Both the position numbers and the translations under genes were made by a program. A DNA stretch of 64,000 bases, taken from assembly GCA_000433095.1 (NCBI GenBank), contig HF991467.1, positions 25,678 to 89,677 of the forward strand. The letters run 5' to 3'. Numbering within the stretch: position 1 is the stretch's first letter; every line of letters starts with the position of its first letter. The notes below the pieces were generated by a model. The model did no database searches. It was given only the letters and a program-made list of their open reading frames with translations, and was not told the origin of the DNA. Positions 1 through 7,754 of the stretch are shown here, piece by piece. Source of the stretch: Clostridium sp. CAG:967 (lineage in GTDB: Bacteria; Cyanobacteriota; Vampirovibrionia; Gastranaerophilales; Gastranaerophilaceae).

Positions 1-483
1 TGCAACACGTTTTTTTGCAATGTTTAAAAGTTCTTCCAGCAATTGCTGCTGCTGTTCAAGAGCATTCAGGACGGATTTTGCCGCAACAAGATTTACATAA
101 GCCTCTCTTACATCCATTTTTAAATCAAATTCAAAATAACCTGCATTTTGTTTTGCAAGTTCAAGATTTGATTTCGCCAGTTTTTTGCGTGCTCCTCTTT
201 TAGCGATTTCAATGGTTTCCGATAAACCTATCTGCTGCGGGTTGCCTCTGCCTGCGGAGCCGAAGTTGTAAAATATGTTGAAATCGGGGTTTTGAAGCCT
301 GTTTGCCTCTTTAATCTTATTTTTTGCTATATCAATATCAAGCTTTGCGGATTTATAGTCAATATTGTTTTGCACTGCCAAATCTAGTGCCTGCGGTAAT
401 GAAATTTTTTCGGGGATATCAACCGCATAGCTTGCTGAAACAAGACATATATTCAGAAATAGTGTAATTAAAAACTTTTTCAT
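1..483 (-). CDS. TolC-family outer membrane efflux protein, N-terminal part (runs off window)
   Basis: The reading frame starts with ATG at 483 and is still open at base 1, giving 161 residues of the N-terminal half. A Sec signal peptide (MKKFLITLFLNICLVSASYA) is followed by the TolC/OEP pattern: SLPQALDLAVQNNIDYKSA, then long amphipathic helices rich in Ala, Glu and Lys. Proteins of this family form trimeric outer membrane channels for tripartite efflux pumps or type I secretion. A second, unrelated-looking TolC-type gene lies at 9478-10800. The rest of the gene, and any pump partners, would be left of the window. The family is clear; the substrate is not. Confidence 0.85.
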   Translation of the reverse strand, partial: MKKFLITLFLNICLVSASYAVDIPEKISLPQALDLAVQNNIDYKSAKLDIDIAKNKIKEANRLQNPDFNIFYNFGSAGRGNPQQIGLSETIEIAKRGARKKLAKSNLELAKQNAGYFEFDLKMDVREAYVNLVAAKSVLNALEQQQQLLEELLNIAKKRVA

Positions 484-598
484 TCTGTCTTTCTTTCAAT
501 GTGATTTGTATAAGGATTATATCATTAAAAATGAGGTATGCAAAAATATTAATAAATCTGCGGATTTTTGTAAATACATTTAGAGTTATGATTTTTGT

Positions 599-1846
599 AT
601 GCATAATAACGGGAAAAAAGGTCAATTAATAAAATATATTTCTTCAAAACCCGTGATTGAAAAAACTGTTAATCAATCAAGAGTTTTCGAAATTAACGAT
701 AAAAAGATATCCGATGAGTTTGTTTATCTTACCTCACGTGATTTGAGAGCGGAAGACAATTTTGCGCTTAATTTTGTGCGGGAAAAAGCTAAAGATTTTA
801 AAGTTGTTCATCTTAAAAAGAATTTTGAAACAGAGGGAAAAAATAATTTTTATTTGGAAAATCTTGAAATTCTCAGAAAGAATTACGAACTCCAAAACAT
901 TGATTTTGAGGTTAAAGATGAAAATATAGCTGATTTTTTGTCAGGCTTAAAAAATCAAACCATTGTAACAGATTTTAATCCCCTTATCAACTCTGATGTT
1001 TTTGAGAATTATCAGGGAAAGGTTTATGAAGTTGATACGCATAATATTATTCCCGCAAGAATAGCATCTGAAAAGCAGGAATACAGCGCATTTACTTTCC
1101 GTAAAAAAGTTTATGACAAAATTTATGAATACCTGACAGATTTTCCCAAAATTAAATTTAGCAAAAACAAGGGTTACGCAATCCTTGAAGACTTTGTCAA
1201 AAACAAATTAAAAGACTATCCGAAAGACAAAAATAATCCTGACTTAAGAGGAACTTCCAACCTGTCGCCTTATTTTAATTTCGGATTTCTATCGCCGCAA
1301 AGAGCTGCAATTGAGGTTTTAAAATCCGATGCACCTTATGAAAGCAAAGAAGTTTACCTTGAAGAACTTATAGTACGTGCTGAGTTATCTGACAATTTTT
1401 GTTTATATAATAAAAATTATAAAAGCTTTGACGGGGCGCCTGATTGGGCTAAAAAAACTTTAAATTACCATATTAAAGATTTGCGTCCGCATATTTTTTC
1501 GCAGGAACAGCTTGAAAATGCCCGAAGTTACGACGAATTGTGGAATGCTACACAAAAGCAGCTTATAGAAGAAGGTAAAATTCACGGGTACCTTCGTATG
1601 TTTTGGGCTAAAAAGCTTCTTGAATGGACAAATACACCTTATGAAGCTGTTGATATTGCAGTATATTTGAATGATAAATACGCTTACGACGGCGAAAGCC
1701 CCAACGGTTATGTGGGAATACTGTGGTCAATCGCAGGGTTGCACGACAGACCGTTTATGAATATGCCTGTAACAGGCGAAATAAGAAGATTGACAGGTAT
1801 AAAAGGAAAAGCGGAACGTGAAAAATATATCAAAAGATATTTATGA
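599..1846 (+). CDS. phr: Class II CPD photolyase (deoxyribodipyrimidine photolyase)
   Basis: This is a 415-aa flavoprotein of the cryptochrome/photolyase superfamily, which uses FADH- and light to split cyclobutane pyrimidine dimers. Class II features are visible: an N-terminal motif YLTSRDLRAEDNFAL (class II members have YWMSRDQRVEDNWAL), the FAD-domain segment EELIVRAELSDNF, and the C-terminal NGYVGILWSIAGLHDRPF resembling NGYVGCMWSICGIHD. Length is near the family norm of 430-480. The gene opens a tight operon; the HAD phosphatase follows after 12 bases. Its presence is odd if the host lives in a dark gut. Family is firm; whether it repairs dimers or does something else is inferred. Confidence 0.88.
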   Translation: MHNNGKKGQLIKYISSKPVIEKTVNQSRVFEINDKKISDEFVYLTSRDLRAEDNFALNFVREKAKDFKVVHLKKNFETEGKNNFYLENLEILRKNYELQNIDFEVKDENIADFLSGLKNQTIVTDFNPLINSDVFENYQGKVYEVDTHNIIPARIASEKQEYSAFTFRKKVYDKIYEYLTDFPKIKFSKNKGYAILEDFVKNKLKDYPKDKNNPDLRGTSNLSPYFNFGFLSPQRAAIEVLKSDAPYESKEVYLEELIVRAELSDNFCLYNKNYKSFDGAPDWAKKTLNYHIKDLRPHIFSQEQLENARSYDELWNATQKQLIEEGKIHGYLRMFWAKKLLEWTNTPYEAVDIAVYLNDKYAYDGESPNGYVGILWSIAGLHDRPFMNMPVTGEIRRLTGIKGKAEREKYIKRYL

Positions 1847-1858
1847 TAAAATAATTTT

Positions 1859-2497
1859 ATGATTGATACGGTTATTTTTGATTTGGACGGAACACTTTTA
1901 AATACACTGGAAGATTTAAGAAACAGCACTAATTTTGCATTGAGTGAGTTTGGTTTTCCGAAACGTTCGCTTGAAGAAGTGAGAAGTTTTGTCGGCAACG
2001 GCGTAAGAAAGCTTATAGAAAGGGCTGTTCCTCAATCATGCGATAAAGAAACTACAGAAAAATGTCTTGAAATTTTCAAGAAAAACTACTCTGAAAATAT
2101 GTATAATAACACTGCACCTTACAATAGTATCTTAGAGATACTGAAAGATTTGCGCAACAATGGTCTGAAAATCGGTGTGGTGTCTAATAAGTTCGATTCT
2201 GCCGTTAAAGAATTATGTAAAAAATATTTTGAAGATTTGGTTGATATTGCAATCGGTCAAGCCGGTGATGTTCCTAAAAAACCTGCTCCCGACGGTGTTT
2301 TAAAAGCAATAAAACTTCTTGGTGCAGAAAATATTGTTTATGTAGGAGATTCCGGGGTGGATGTTCAAACCGCAAAAAATGCTAATATACCGTGCATAGG
2401 TGTTACCTGGGGTTTTCGTGATAAAAAAGATCTGAAAGGCGCAGACTTTATAATTGATAATCCTCATGATATAATTAACATAATCAGGAGTATGTAA
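1859..2497 (+). CDS. gph: HAD-family hydrolase, phosphoglycolate phosphatase-like
   Basis: The 212-aa protein has the four HAD motifs: motif I FDLDGTLLNT at residues 7-16, motif II in VVSNK, motif III Lys in KKPAPDG, and motif IV YVGDSGVDVQTA. The small helical cap between motifs I and II fits the Gph/PGMB subfamily. These enzymes dephosphorylate small sugar phosphates such as 2-phosphoglycolate, a by-product of repair of 3'-phosphoglycolate DNA ends as well as of photorespiration. Placement right after a photolyase makes a DNA-repair salvage role plausible, but that is inference. The stop codon overlaps the start of the next gene (TAATG). Confidence 0.8.
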   Translation: MIDTVIFDLDGTLLNTLEDLRNSTNFALSEFGFPKRSLEEVRSFVGNGVRKLIERAVPQSCDKETTEKCLEIFKKNYSENMYNNTAPYNSILEILKDLRNNGLKIGVVSNKFDSAVKELCKKYFEDLVDIAIGQAGDVPKKPAPDGVLKAIKLLGAENIVYVGDSGVDVQTAKNANIPCIGVTWGFRDKKDLKGADFIIDNPHDIINIIRSM

Positions 2498-2901
2498 TGG
2501 AAAAATTATCTTTTAGTTTGGAAGATTATATTGAAGAAATTTATAATCAGGTGTTAAAAAACGGACAGGCAAAGGTTACGGCTATTGCAGAAGCTCTTTG
2601 CGTAAGAAAAGCCTCCGTAACAGGAGCTTTAAACATTTTGTCCGAAAAAAAACTTATTAATTATGCTCCCTATTCACCAATTACGCTTACTGCTCAAGGG
2701 GAAAAAATAGCCAAAGAAATTTTAAAAAAACACGAAAATATATCGGAATTTTTTATCGAAGTATTAAATATTCCTAAAGAAGAAGCGCTTGAGATTGCCT
2801 GTAAAATGGAGCATATTGTTTCCGATAAGCTTTTTGATAATATGATGAAACTTACCGATTATGTGAAATCATCGAATTTTGATTTGACAAAAATATATTA
2901 A
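2497..2901 (+). CDS. DtxR/MntR-family metal-dependent transcriptional regulator
   Basis: The 134-aa protein aligns throughout with DtxR/MntR: a winged helix (residues 5-65) and the metal-binding dimerisation domain (66-134). It is short, lacking the C-terminal SH3-like domain of DtxR, as in MntR. Metal ligands are mixed: Asp10 and Glu13 look MntR-like, whereas Cys102, Glu105 and His106 (ACKMEHIVSD) match the DtxR/IdeR iron site by position, and His79 is also kept. I infer Fe(II) sensing more likely than Mn(II). It is translationally coupled to the upstream phosphatase by a one-base overlap. A matching palindromic operator lies 46 bases past its stop codon. Confidence 0.85.
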   Translation: MEKLSFSLEDYIEEIYNQVLKNGQAKVTAIAEALCVRKASVTGALNILSEKKLINYAPYSPITLTAQGEKIAKEILKKHENISEFFIEVLNIPKEEALEIACKMEHIVSDKLFDNMMKLTDYVKSSNFDLTKIY

Positions 2902-2920
2902 GATTTTTTTCACAAACACC

Positions 2921-2963
2921 TTGACAAAATTATTTCTTTCGTATAAAGTTAGTCATGCCTAAC
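2921..2963 (+). promoter_or_regulatory. Promoter with DtxR-type palindromic operator
   Basis: A TTGACA -35 box (2921-2926) precedes a TATAAAGT -10 region (2942-2949). The -10 overlaps a 16-bp near-perfect palindrome, GTTAGTCATGCCTAAC (2948-2963), with 14 of 16 positions symmetric. TTAG/CTAA half-sites are typical of DtxR/IdeR operators. Overlap with the -10 implies repression of the downstream membrane-protein gene by the adjacent regulator when metal is plentiful. Binding itself is inferred. Confidence 0.65.
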
Positions 2964-2983
2964 AAATAAAACTGAGGAAATAT

Positions 2984-4024
2984 ATGAAAATCTCTACCAT
3001 TTGCAAATATGTTGATCAACCGATGATTTTGAACAAATTAGATCAAAAGATGCCTCTTCTTCTCATAGGTGCAGGCAGTGCATACGGTATTGCAGACAGT
3101 TTCCGAAAGTCTGATGAAAAGAAACATAAAAATTTAAAAAATGCCATTGTAATTTCAAGTACAATCGGAGCATCTTTATTAGGCACAAGAGGATTGAAAA
3201 TCGGCGGTAAAAAGATTTTTAACGGACTTATGGAAAGAGTTCCGTTTACAGAACTACAAAAGGTTCAGACAGAAGCCGTTGAAAAATATTTGGAAAAAAC
3301 AAAAATAAAAGATGCAAATATTATAAAAGCTTTAGAAACTGCCAAATTAAAAGAACTTTCACCAAAACAAATTGATATATTAATTGGCAATCTTCCTAAA
3401 TCTCCTGAGAAGGATGAGCTTTTCAGCGTGATATTACCTGAGAAGAAGAACCTGAATTCAAAGGAGATTTTCTCTGAAATTAAACGACTGTCTCTTTTAG
3501 GTTTAATACCTGTAGCCGGAGGGGTTGCGGGCGGCATAATTGCTGATAAGACTACACATACTGACTCAAAAAAACAGACCGCAAACAAGGTCAAGGAGGG
3601 CTTGTACCAGTATCTTGCAAATATCTTCCTATGTAATGTGGGTGCAGGTACAGCTCTTTTTCTTTCAGAAAGGTTAGAAAAAGCAGGAAAAATCAAACCT
3701 CTTACACCAATGAAAAAGTTAGCCGTAATATTAACAGGTATAACCGCAACAGGTATTATCGGAGGGAGTTATATTGCAAACTATGTAAGTAAAAAATGTA
3801 TTAATCCTATGTTTGGCGAGTCGGGCAAAAACAAAATATACGGCGAACGCAAGCCTGAGGCATTAGATATTGCGCTTCATGCGGATGATATTGCTACTGC
3901 CGGTATTTTATCGGGATTTAAATGGATTGAGCCTGCTCTGCCTTTCATGTATTTTATATCGGGATACAGAGCAGGAATAGGTTACCGAAACGGGGAAAAT
4001 AAAATGCATAGTCATAAGATGTAA
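2984..4024 (+). CDS. Putative metal-regulated multi-pass membrane protein of unknown function
   Basis: I do not recognise this 346-aa protein. It contains several Gly/Ala/Ile-rich membrane segments (about residues 23-38, 52-68, 170-187, 210-227, 245-265 and 312-328) separated by Lys-rich loops, including a charged region at 75-165. The extreme C-terminus is His/Met-rich (KMHSHKM), which could bind metal. SD GAGGA lies before the ATG at 2984. The promoter carries a DtxR-type operator and the gene directly follows the DtxR-type regulator, so a role in iron or manganese handling is suggested by context only. It is followed by a strong hairpin terminator. Confidence 0.6.
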   Translation: MKISTICKYVDQPMILNKLDQKMPLLLIGAGSAYGIADSFRKSDEKKHKNLKNAIVISSTIGASLLGTRGLKIGGKKIFNGLMERVPFTELQKVQTEAVEKYLEKTKIKDANIIKALETAKLKELSPKQIDILIGNLPKSPEKDELFSVILPEKKNLNSKEIFSEIKRLSLLGLIPVAGGVAGGIIADKTTHTDSKKQTANKVKEGLYQYLANIFLCNVGAGTALFLSERLEKAGKIKPLTPMKKLAVILTGITATGIIGGSYIANYVSKKCINPMFGESGKNKIYGERKPEALDIALHADDIATAGILSGFKWIEPALPFMYFISGYRAGIGYRNGENKMHSHKM

Positions 4025-4064
4025 TAAAAAAAGAAATTTTCTACGCACACCTTCTTATACAAAC

Positions 4065-4089
4065 GAGCCTCTGCAATTTGCAGAGGCTC
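4065..4089. terminator. Bidirectional terminator
   Basis: A perfect inverted repeat (GAGCCTCTGC, short AT loop, GCAGAGGCTC) lies between the convergent ends of the membrane protein gene and the small minus-strand gene at 4096. A-rich sequence upstream and T-rich sequence downstream let it work both ways. Confidence 0.75.
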
Positions 4090-4095
4090 AAACAT

Positions 4096-4263
4096 TTATT
4101 TTTCATGTTCTTTGACATAATCGTTTATCAGTTTTGTACCGAGATTGCCAGCCGTACGATTTTGTTCTTCAGCTAATTTTTTGAATTTGTCATAAATGTT
4201 TTGGTCAACAAGTAAAACAAATCTTTTTTTAGAATTTTTTATCTCTTTCAATTTTAACCTCAT
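4096..4263 (-). CDS. Small ribbon-helix-helix (Arc/CopG-like) DNA-binding protein
   Basis: This 55-aa frame has its ATG at 4261-4263. The pattern KKRFVLLVDQNIYDKFKKLA followed by EEQNRTAGNLGTKLINDYV fits a ribbon-helix-helix fold: a short beta strand, a helix, a turn with Gly/Asn, and a second helix. Such proteins dimerise and bind palindromic operators through the beta ribbon; many are antitoxins, plasmid copy-control proteins or autoregulators. It is transcribed divergently from the small gene at 4382, with AT-rich palindromes between. The assignment is from sequence pattern only. Confidence 0.62.
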   Translation of the reverse strand: MRLKLKEIKNSKKRFVLLVDQNIYDKFKKLAEEQNRTAGNLGTKLINDYVKEHEK

Positions 4264-4359
4264 TGCAATAAAATGGTAACTATATTGTAATAATACTTAA
4301 TCTAAAACTAAAAAACAATTGCAAGTTAATTGCAATTTGATTACAATAAAATTGTAATC
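4262..4359. promoter_or_regulatory. Divergent promoter region with palindromic operator-like repeats
   Basis: Two related elements lie between divergent small genes: an imperfect copy at 4262-4280 (ATTGCAATAAAATGGTAAC) and a perfect 21-bp palindrome at 4339-4359 with arms GATTACAAT and ATTGTAATC around AAA. Further ATTGCAA/ATTGTAA half-sites occur between them. This looks like an autoregulatory array for the ribbon-helix-helix protein; binding is inferred. Confidence 0.5.
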
Positions 4360-4381
4360 AACGATTAAAATGGAGATTAAC

Positions 4382-4585
4382 ATGGAAGAAACAGAAAAAG
4401 TACAAATCGATGAAGCTAGGAGAGCTGTTAAGAAAATGATTGATTTGAACGAGTTGTTTTTAGACTCTGTGAAGTTTAACAGTTGTGAGTGCGCAGATAA
4501 ATACTCTTATGTATCTATGGAATTTGGAAAATTAACTTGGGTTCTGGCAGAATATTTGGGTATATTTGAAAACACGGATGAGTAA
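4382..4585 (+). CDS. Small acidic helical protein of unknown function
   Basis: The 67-aa protein starts at the ATG at 4382, which has a GGAG six to seven bases upstream; an in-frame ATG at 4370 lacks one. It is mostly helical and acidic (pattern ARRAVKKMIDLNELFLDS then VSMEFGKLTWVLAEYLGIF), with two Cys in CEC. I do not recognise a family. It is divergent from a ribbon-helix-helix gene and shares an operator-like region with it, so a two-gene regulatory or toxin-antitoxin-like module is possible but unproven. Confidence 0.55.
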   Translation: MEETEKVQIDEARRAVKKMIDLNELFLDSVKFNSCECADKYSYVSMEFGKLTWVLAEYLGIFENTDE

Positions 4586-4603
4586 AAACTCAGCTGTAGT
4601 ATG

Positions 4604-5083
4604 TTATGGTTTCATTTCCATTATAAAGTCATCCATTACAAAGCCTGAACCGATATCTGTTACAACAGCATCAACAGTTTTAAATCCCCATTTCTCATAA
4701 GCTTTTATTGTGTTTATGTTGTATTTGTTTACTGTAAGACGTATGGGTTTGTGCTGTGATAATTGTTTGATTTTTTCAAATGCTTCTGTACCAAGACCTT
4801 TATTTCTGTATTCTTTCTTTATATATAACTTTGAAAGAAAAAGGTATTCTTTTTTATCGGAAATCCCGAAATATCCTGCTTTTTCCCCGTCGGAAACTAT
4901 AAAATAGTATGTGTAATTTTCGTTTTCAATCTGGTTTTTTATTGCGTGTTCCGATTGAAAATTTTCGACCATAAAGTCAATCTGTTCGGGTGAAAGAATG
5001 CAAGTCCAGTATTCATGCCATATGCATGAAGCCAGACTTGCAAGTTCTTTTATATTTTTGACTTTTTCGAATGAAGCTGTCAT
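4604..5083 (-). CDS. GNAT-family N-acetyltransferase
   Basis: The 159-aa protein has the GNAT acetyl-CoA-binding core: beta4 LFLSKLYIKKEYRNKGLGTE, with the R/Q-x-x-G-x-G/A loop as RNKGLG, then beta5 and the motif B segment AYEKWGFK near the C-terminus. The acceptor is unknown. Three bases separate its start from the stop of the ferritin gene upstream, so the two are almost certainly cotranscribed. No link between acetylation and ferritin is established; the pairing may simply be operonic convenience. Confidence 0.78.
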   Translation of the reverse strand: MTASFEKVKNIKELASLASCIWHEYWTCILSPEQIDFMVENFQSEHAIKNQIENENYTYYFIVSDGEKAGYFGISDKKEYLFLSKLYIKKEYRNKGLGTEAFEKIKQLSQHKPIRLTVNKYNINTIKAYEKWGFKTVDAVVTDIGSGFVMDDFIMEMKP

Positions 5084-5086
5084 TTA

Positions 5087-5596
5087 CTATCCTATTACAG
5101 GTTGTACAAATGTTCTTGCAGCCAAGTCTTTGTCAAGCATTAACAAAGCTTTTTTATCATCGCCGATAAGTCTTAGAGTTGCTAAAACATTTCCTACATT
5201 GTCTTCTTCTTCAACCTGTTCTTTCAAATACCAGTTTAAGAAAGACATTGCAGCACGATCTTTTGTTTCTTCTGCAACGTCCATTAAAGCGTTAATTCTT
5301 GAAGTTACAAATTCTTCGTGTTCAAGAACCTGTTCGAAAACAGCTAAAGGAGATGACCATTCTGTTTCGGGTTTATCAATTGCTTCAAGAACAACAGTTC
5401 CTCCACGCTGGTTCAGATAATCAAACATTCCGAGTGCATGTGCGTGTTCTTCCTGAACCTGTACTGACATCCAGTTTACAAATCCTTTAAGATTTAATCT
5501 TTCAAAATATGCCTGCATTGAAAGGTATAAATATTCTGAATATAGTTCTTTGTTAATCTGGTCGTTAAATGCTTTTTCCAATTTTTCATTAATCAT
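5087..5596 (-). CDS. ftnA: Bacterial non-haem ferritin
   Basis: The 169-aa four-helix-bundle protein keeps all ferroxidase ligands in canonical positions: Glu17, Tyr24, Glu50, His53, Glu94, Gln127 and Glu130. Ferritin oxidises Fe(II) and stores the mineral in a 24-subunit cytoplasmic shell, protecting against iron-driven oxidative damage. An AGGAGG Shine-Dalgarno sits seven bases before the ATG, implying strong expression. It leads a two-gene operon with a GNAT acetyltransferase. I saw no DtxR-type palindrome in its upstream region like the one at 2948. Confidence 0.95.
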   Translation of the reverse strand: MINEKLEKAFNDQINKELYSEYLYLSMQAYFERLNLKGFVNWMSVQVQEEHAHALGMFDYLNQRGGTVVLEAIDKPETEWSSPLAVFEQVLEHEEFVTSRINALMDVAEETKDRAAMSFLNWYLKEQVEEEDNVGNVLATLRLIGDDKKALLMLDKDLAARTFVQPVIG

Positions 5597-5713
5597 ATTA
5601 CTTCCTCCTGTTTCAAATAAATTTTATCACTAAAAAAAATATTATAAACTTTTGTTAACAAATTATTTATTTTTAAGCAATTATAAAAGTTCAGTTTGTT
5701 TATAAAATTCACT

Positions 5714-6343
5714 ATGGCTATTAATATTCAAAACAACTATTCTTATCAGTACAGAACAAACAAACTTTCAAGTTGTCCCGTAAAATCGCAACAGCCCTCA
5801 TTCCGTGGCGGTGCTGTTCAAAGGCTCACAAATATGAATATCGGCATGATGCCGCAAGGATTTATCGGACATGTGAGTTTGCAGAATGTGACAAAAGGCA
5901 AAGAAGAATTTATTAATGTCTTTAAATCTTTTGATTGCGGAAATGAAAGATATTACTTCAAAAATAACGATAATGAACTTATCGGCGAATTCATGGCAAA
6001 AATTAACAAGTATTTTGATTACGACAAGCTTACATACAAAGAAGATCCAAGCCATGTTTATATAGATGACCTGAGAAATTATTCAAAACCGGATACTCCT
6101 TTTCATAATAAAAAATTGGATTATTACAAAGGCTTAGGTACAAGATGTTTGCAGATTGCTCAGAGAAGAAGCGATGAAGCTCAATGTGTCGGCAATTTAA
6201 GATTATGTGCGATGCCTCAGGCAAGAGATTTCTATATAAAGAAAATAGGTATGGTTACTGATCCGCATAACCCTTACAGCGGTATGCTTATAATTCCTCC
6301 TGATAAAAAAGAACCTTTATCAAGAATGTACGGCGGTCTATAG
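5714..6343 (+). CDS. GNAT-fold-like protein with lineage-style N-terminal PSFRG motif
   Basis: I place the start at the ATG at 5714 (209 aa); the frame could begin 18 bases earlier at a TTG, but this adds only a poor extension. The first 30 residues are polar and end in SQQPSFRGG, a motif seen near the N-terminus of other proteins here (NPSFTG, LSFTGG). The C-terminal half (YYKGLGTRCLQIAQRR, then ARDFYIKKIGMV) resembles the acetyl-CoA loop and motif B of GNAT acetyltransferases. The domain match is weak; function unknown. Confidence 0.55.
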   Translation: MAINIQNNYSYQYRTNKLSSCPVKSQQPSFRGGAVQRLTNMNIGMMPQGFIGHVSLQNVTKGKEEFINVFKSFDCGNERYYFKNNDNELIGEFMAKINKYFDYDKLTYKEDPSHVYIDDLRNYSKPDTPFHNKKLDYYKGLGTRCLQIAQRRSDEAQCVGNLRLCAMPQARDFYIKKIGMVTDPHNPYSGMLIIPPDKKEPLSRMYGGL

Positions 6344-6407
6344 TTTGGGCAAATTAACAATTCAGGCAATGTAAATTATCTGATGATTATTTATAAGTAT
6401 TCATGTT

Positions 6408-7739
6408 ATGAATAAAAATGCTGTAAATAAATTATTGGAAGCATTGAATGAAGGTACTAAGCTAAAAAAAGATTCATTCAGTGAATATATTGCTTTTCAT
6501 GGTATAGGCGCTGCTTACAACAAGCGCTGGCTGGGAAATATTGTTCCTGCCGATTTATTAAGACTTTCCGTAAAAGAGGCTGTAGATATTATTGCTTCAA
6601 TATCAGAAGGCGGAATATTTTTTGAAGATTTTCCTGATTATATTGAAACCCCGAATTACGGGCATAATTGGGGACGATTGGCAAATTATATTGAAATTAA
6701 CGACCGTGCAATAGCATATATGGATAATGGCTGTACCTGTAAGGGAATTTTAAGCTGTATAAAACTGCTGCCTGCAATTCCGCCGTCTGCAAGAAGTTTT
6801 GCTAACTGCGTAATTTTATCGCAGGTCTGGCAGAATATTTTTGGTGATGCCTATGAAAAAGGTCCGTTTGAGGAGAATTCTATTTACGCATTACGTTTAA
6901 ATACAAGCTACAGCGACAATATTATAGATTACTCGATTGTGGATAAAATTTCTCCCGAAGAACAATTGAAAGCTTTTGTTGATTTAGCCCATTTCAGGGG
7001 ATTAAAAGTCGGGTTCAGGCATGTAATTTCCGCTGACCAGATGAAAGTTGCAAAACCGTATCAGGATGATGTTACATTTGATTGGTGCAATCCGGAGCAT
7101 CAGGAAATTTATATAAACGAATGTGTAAAATTAATGAACCTGGGCTTTGAATGTATGTTTATCGACTCTGCAAAACACATCGGCGGATACGATTGCGAGA
7201 ATTATACAGGTATAGGAGATTTACCTGAATATCACCAGATGCAGTACATTTTGCATGAAATAAGAAGACGTTCGGGAAAATTTGATATAAGCTTTGTCGG
7301 TGAAAAAAGTTCAAATGATTTTCAAAGATATATTGATATGGGACTTAATGCAGGAACTGATTTTATTACAGGCGATAATTTTGATGCCGTAAAAAATTTG
7401 TCCGAGCAAATGAAATATTCACGTGTTTATGCGCCCGGTGTTGAAGTTTCAAATGATAATAACGAAGGCGGAATGTCGTATGAGCAGATTTTAAACAGAA
7501 TACATACTGCATTATTCGGTTATTGTCTGGCAAGTGATAAATTGCCGAGTTTTATGCAGATGAATGATTTATTCCCGCTTCGTTATGATACAAATACTCA
7601 TCATCTGATGATGACAAACCCTTCGTATTCTACTGACGGCACAGCTTTAAGCCATTGGGAAAATCTTTTTACAAAAGATGACGGAAGGGAATTTAACAAA
7701 AAAGCAGGCGAACTTTTTGCCTATGCATTGGAAAAATAA
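6408..7739 (+). CDS. GH13-like TIM-barrel protein (putative glycoside hydrolase)
   Basis: The 443-aa protein looks like a divergent alpha-amylase-superfamily barrel. DLAHFRGLKVGFRHV (192-206) resembles the strand before region I; CMFIDSAKHIGG (249-260) resembles region II with Asp253 as candidate nucleophile; and FVGEKSS (297-303) resembles region III with Glu299 as candidate acid/base. The usual Asp-x-x-x-Asn-His of region I is not evident, so activity may differ. It has no signal peptide. SD GGAG of the next gene lies 15 bases downstream, so it is probably cotranscribed with the ferritin-like protein. Family assignment is tentative. Confidence 0.55.
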   Translation: MNKNAVNKLLEALNEGTKLKKDSFSEYIAFHGIGAAYNKRWLGNIVPADLLRLSVKEAVDIIASISEGGIFFEDFPDYIETPNYGHNWGRLANYIEINDRAIAYMDNGCTCKGILSCIKLLPAIPPSARSFANCVILSQVWQNIFGDAYEKGPFEENSIYALRLNTSYSDNIIDYSIVDKISPEEQLKAFVDLAHFRGLKVGFRHVISADQMKVAKPYQDDVTFDWCNPEHQEIYINECVKLMNLGFECMFIDSAKHIGGYDCENYTGIGDLPEYHQMQYILHEIRRRSGKFDISFVGEKSSNDFQRYIDMGLNAGTDFITGDNFDAVKNLSEQMKYSRVYAPGVEVSNDNNEGGMSYEQILNRIHTALFGYCLASDKLPSFMQMNDLFPLRYDTNTHHLMMTNPSYSTDGTALSHWENLFTKDDGREFNKKAGELFAYALEK

Positions 7740-7754
7740 CATAAGGAGAAAAAA

